IMG/VR virus record: IMGVR_UViG_3300007538_000133
Span: 1 to 27,904 of that record
Source of the DNA: a virus
Length of the DNA stretch: 27,904 nucleotides
Strand: one strand, 5' to 3'
Shown here: positions 27,526 through 27,904 of the stretch, piece after piece
Layout: every line of letters begins with the position of its first letter
How positions within the stretch are numbered: the first letter of the stretch is position 1
The notes under the pieces: generated by a model
Seen by the model: the letters and a program-made list of their open reading frames with translations, nothing else
Databases searched by the model: none
Told to the model about the DNA's origin: nothing
Made by a program: the position numbers and the translations under genes

Positions 27526-27904
27526 TCAATAGAATGGTCGGCTTCCGCCTTTTGAGTTCATCCCGTACATTGGGACCGTGCTGCCTCCGCCTTTGCCGCC
27601 CTTACCACTCATGCCGAACTGCGGTTGCGGTTGAGGTTGCGACATCGGCGGGGTGGGAGCCGGTCTGTACTCCCCGTAAGCGTTACGCTGCATCTGCGCC
27701 GGAGGCTGCGCCTGCGGGGCGGCCATAATCCCACCGTACATATTGGCCGCGTAGGGGTTAGAGTACGTCGAATACGGGTTGGCTGACGGGGTGTATCCGC
27801 CATAAGACGGCTGGCTGTAGCCATAAGACGGCTGGCTGTAGCCATAAGACGGCTGGCTGTAGCCATAAGACGGCTGGCTGTAGCCATAAGACGGCTGGCT
27901 GTAG
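27526..27904 (-). CDS. Tyr/Gln/Ser/Pro-rich low-complexity protein, C-terminal 125 residues (start beyond the window)
   Basis: The frame is open from base 27904 to the TGA at 27526, so the N-terminus is outside. The visible part begins with five perfect YSQPSYG heptads, then GYTPSANPYSTYSNPYAANM, a Pro/Gln-rich stretch (PQAQPPAQMQ), repeated PQPQPQ, and a Gly/Lys-rich end FGMSGKGGKGGGSTVPMYGM followed by NSKGGSRPFY. The composition is that of an aromatic, prion-like disordered domain. The SGKG motif recurs in the next protein downstream (GRSGKG), suggesting related tails. Eleven bases separate the stop from the next ATG. No function is recognised. Confidence 0.8.
   Translation of the reverse strand, partial: YSQPSYGYSQPSYGYSQPSYGYSQPSYGYSQPSYGGYTPSANPYSTYSNPYAANMYGGIMAAPQAQPPAQMQRNAYGEYRPAPTPPMSQPQPQPQFGMSGKGGKGGGSTVPMYGMNSKGGSRPFY
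27800..27904 (-). repeat. Five perfect 21-bp tandem repeats, continuing past the window edge
   Basis: Five identical 21-base units (27800, 27821, 27842, 27863, 27884) encode the heptad YSQPSYG in register. The array is cut at the window end, so its full copy number is unknown. Complete identity suggests active slippage. Confidence 0.97.

Noticed and set aside
27609-27887. Minus-strand frame encoding MATASRL repeats
   Set aside because: Alternative frame of the 21-bp repeat array; the YSQPSYG frame continues into the well-formed protein ending at 27526 and joins the next gene through a ribosome site, so it is the real one.
27800-27904. Short tandem repeats as a possible CRISPR array
   Set aside because: Units are contiguous 21-bp copies with no spacers and are in frame with a protein.
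1-27904. tRNA genes, integrase, transposase or attachment sites
   Set aside because: I looked in the few gaps and at gene ends and saw no cloverleaf-like arrangement, recombinase motif or terminal inverted repeats.

Overview
The window is a stretch of a tailed double-stranded DNA bacteriophage (Caudoviricetes). Every credible gene lies on the minus strand, so transcription runs from high to low coordinates. The portal, head-tail adaptor and nozzle set looks like a short-tailed (podovirus-type) phage. Protein styles resemble those of uncultured aquatic phages: small lysine-rich proteins, fibres with NxxIG repeats, a 22-residue 'GVSATG' repeat protein, and glycine-rich virion proteins. G+C is estimated by eye at 55-60% in most places. 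No host gene, integrase, terminase, polymerase or tRNA is present, so the host cannot be named; this is the structural and lysis half of a genome cut at both ends.

Layout in transcription order: (1) 27904-26777, two low-complexity proteins, the first cut by the window edge and carrying a perfect heptad repeat. (2) 26767-20746, the head module: portal, a small coiled-coil protein, a GroES-like co-chaperonin, scaffold, an unknown protein, a probable decoration protein and the major capsid protein, closed by a strong intrinsic terminator. (3) 20520-16226, a run of small proteins, many very basic (one 40-residue gene at 20162-20284), interleaved with two head-tail adaptor-like proteins. (4) 16216-7504, the tail and fibre module: two fibres with trimeric-adhesin-like repeats, an AT-rich insert gene next to a tail-assembly-chaperone-like protein, a 22-residue repeat protein, the nozzle protein, and a fibre with a C1q/TNF-like end. 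(5) 7435-6193, the lysis cassette: a coiled-coil membrane protein, a cysteine-peptidase-type endolysin with a membrane tail, and overlapping inner and outer spanins. (6) 6126-1, probable internal (ejected) virion proteins: a glycine/alanine-rich protein, a GNAT-fold protein, a helical-repeat protein, a 680-residue low-complexity protein, and the start of a large protein that runs off the left edge.

Genes are packed with 1-11 base gaps or ATGA/TGATG overlaps, implying translational coupling. The only sizeable non-coding stretches are 20521-20745 (terminator plus two further stem-loops), 24018-24090 (consecutive stem-loops before the co-chaperonin), 7436-7503 and 6127-6192; each holds an inverted repeat. 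Together the genes would build the head (scaffold and capsid, possibly aided by host GroEL with the phage co-chaperonin), attach the tail nozzle and fibres, load ejection proteins, and lyse a Gram-negative-type envelope, as the spanins imply.
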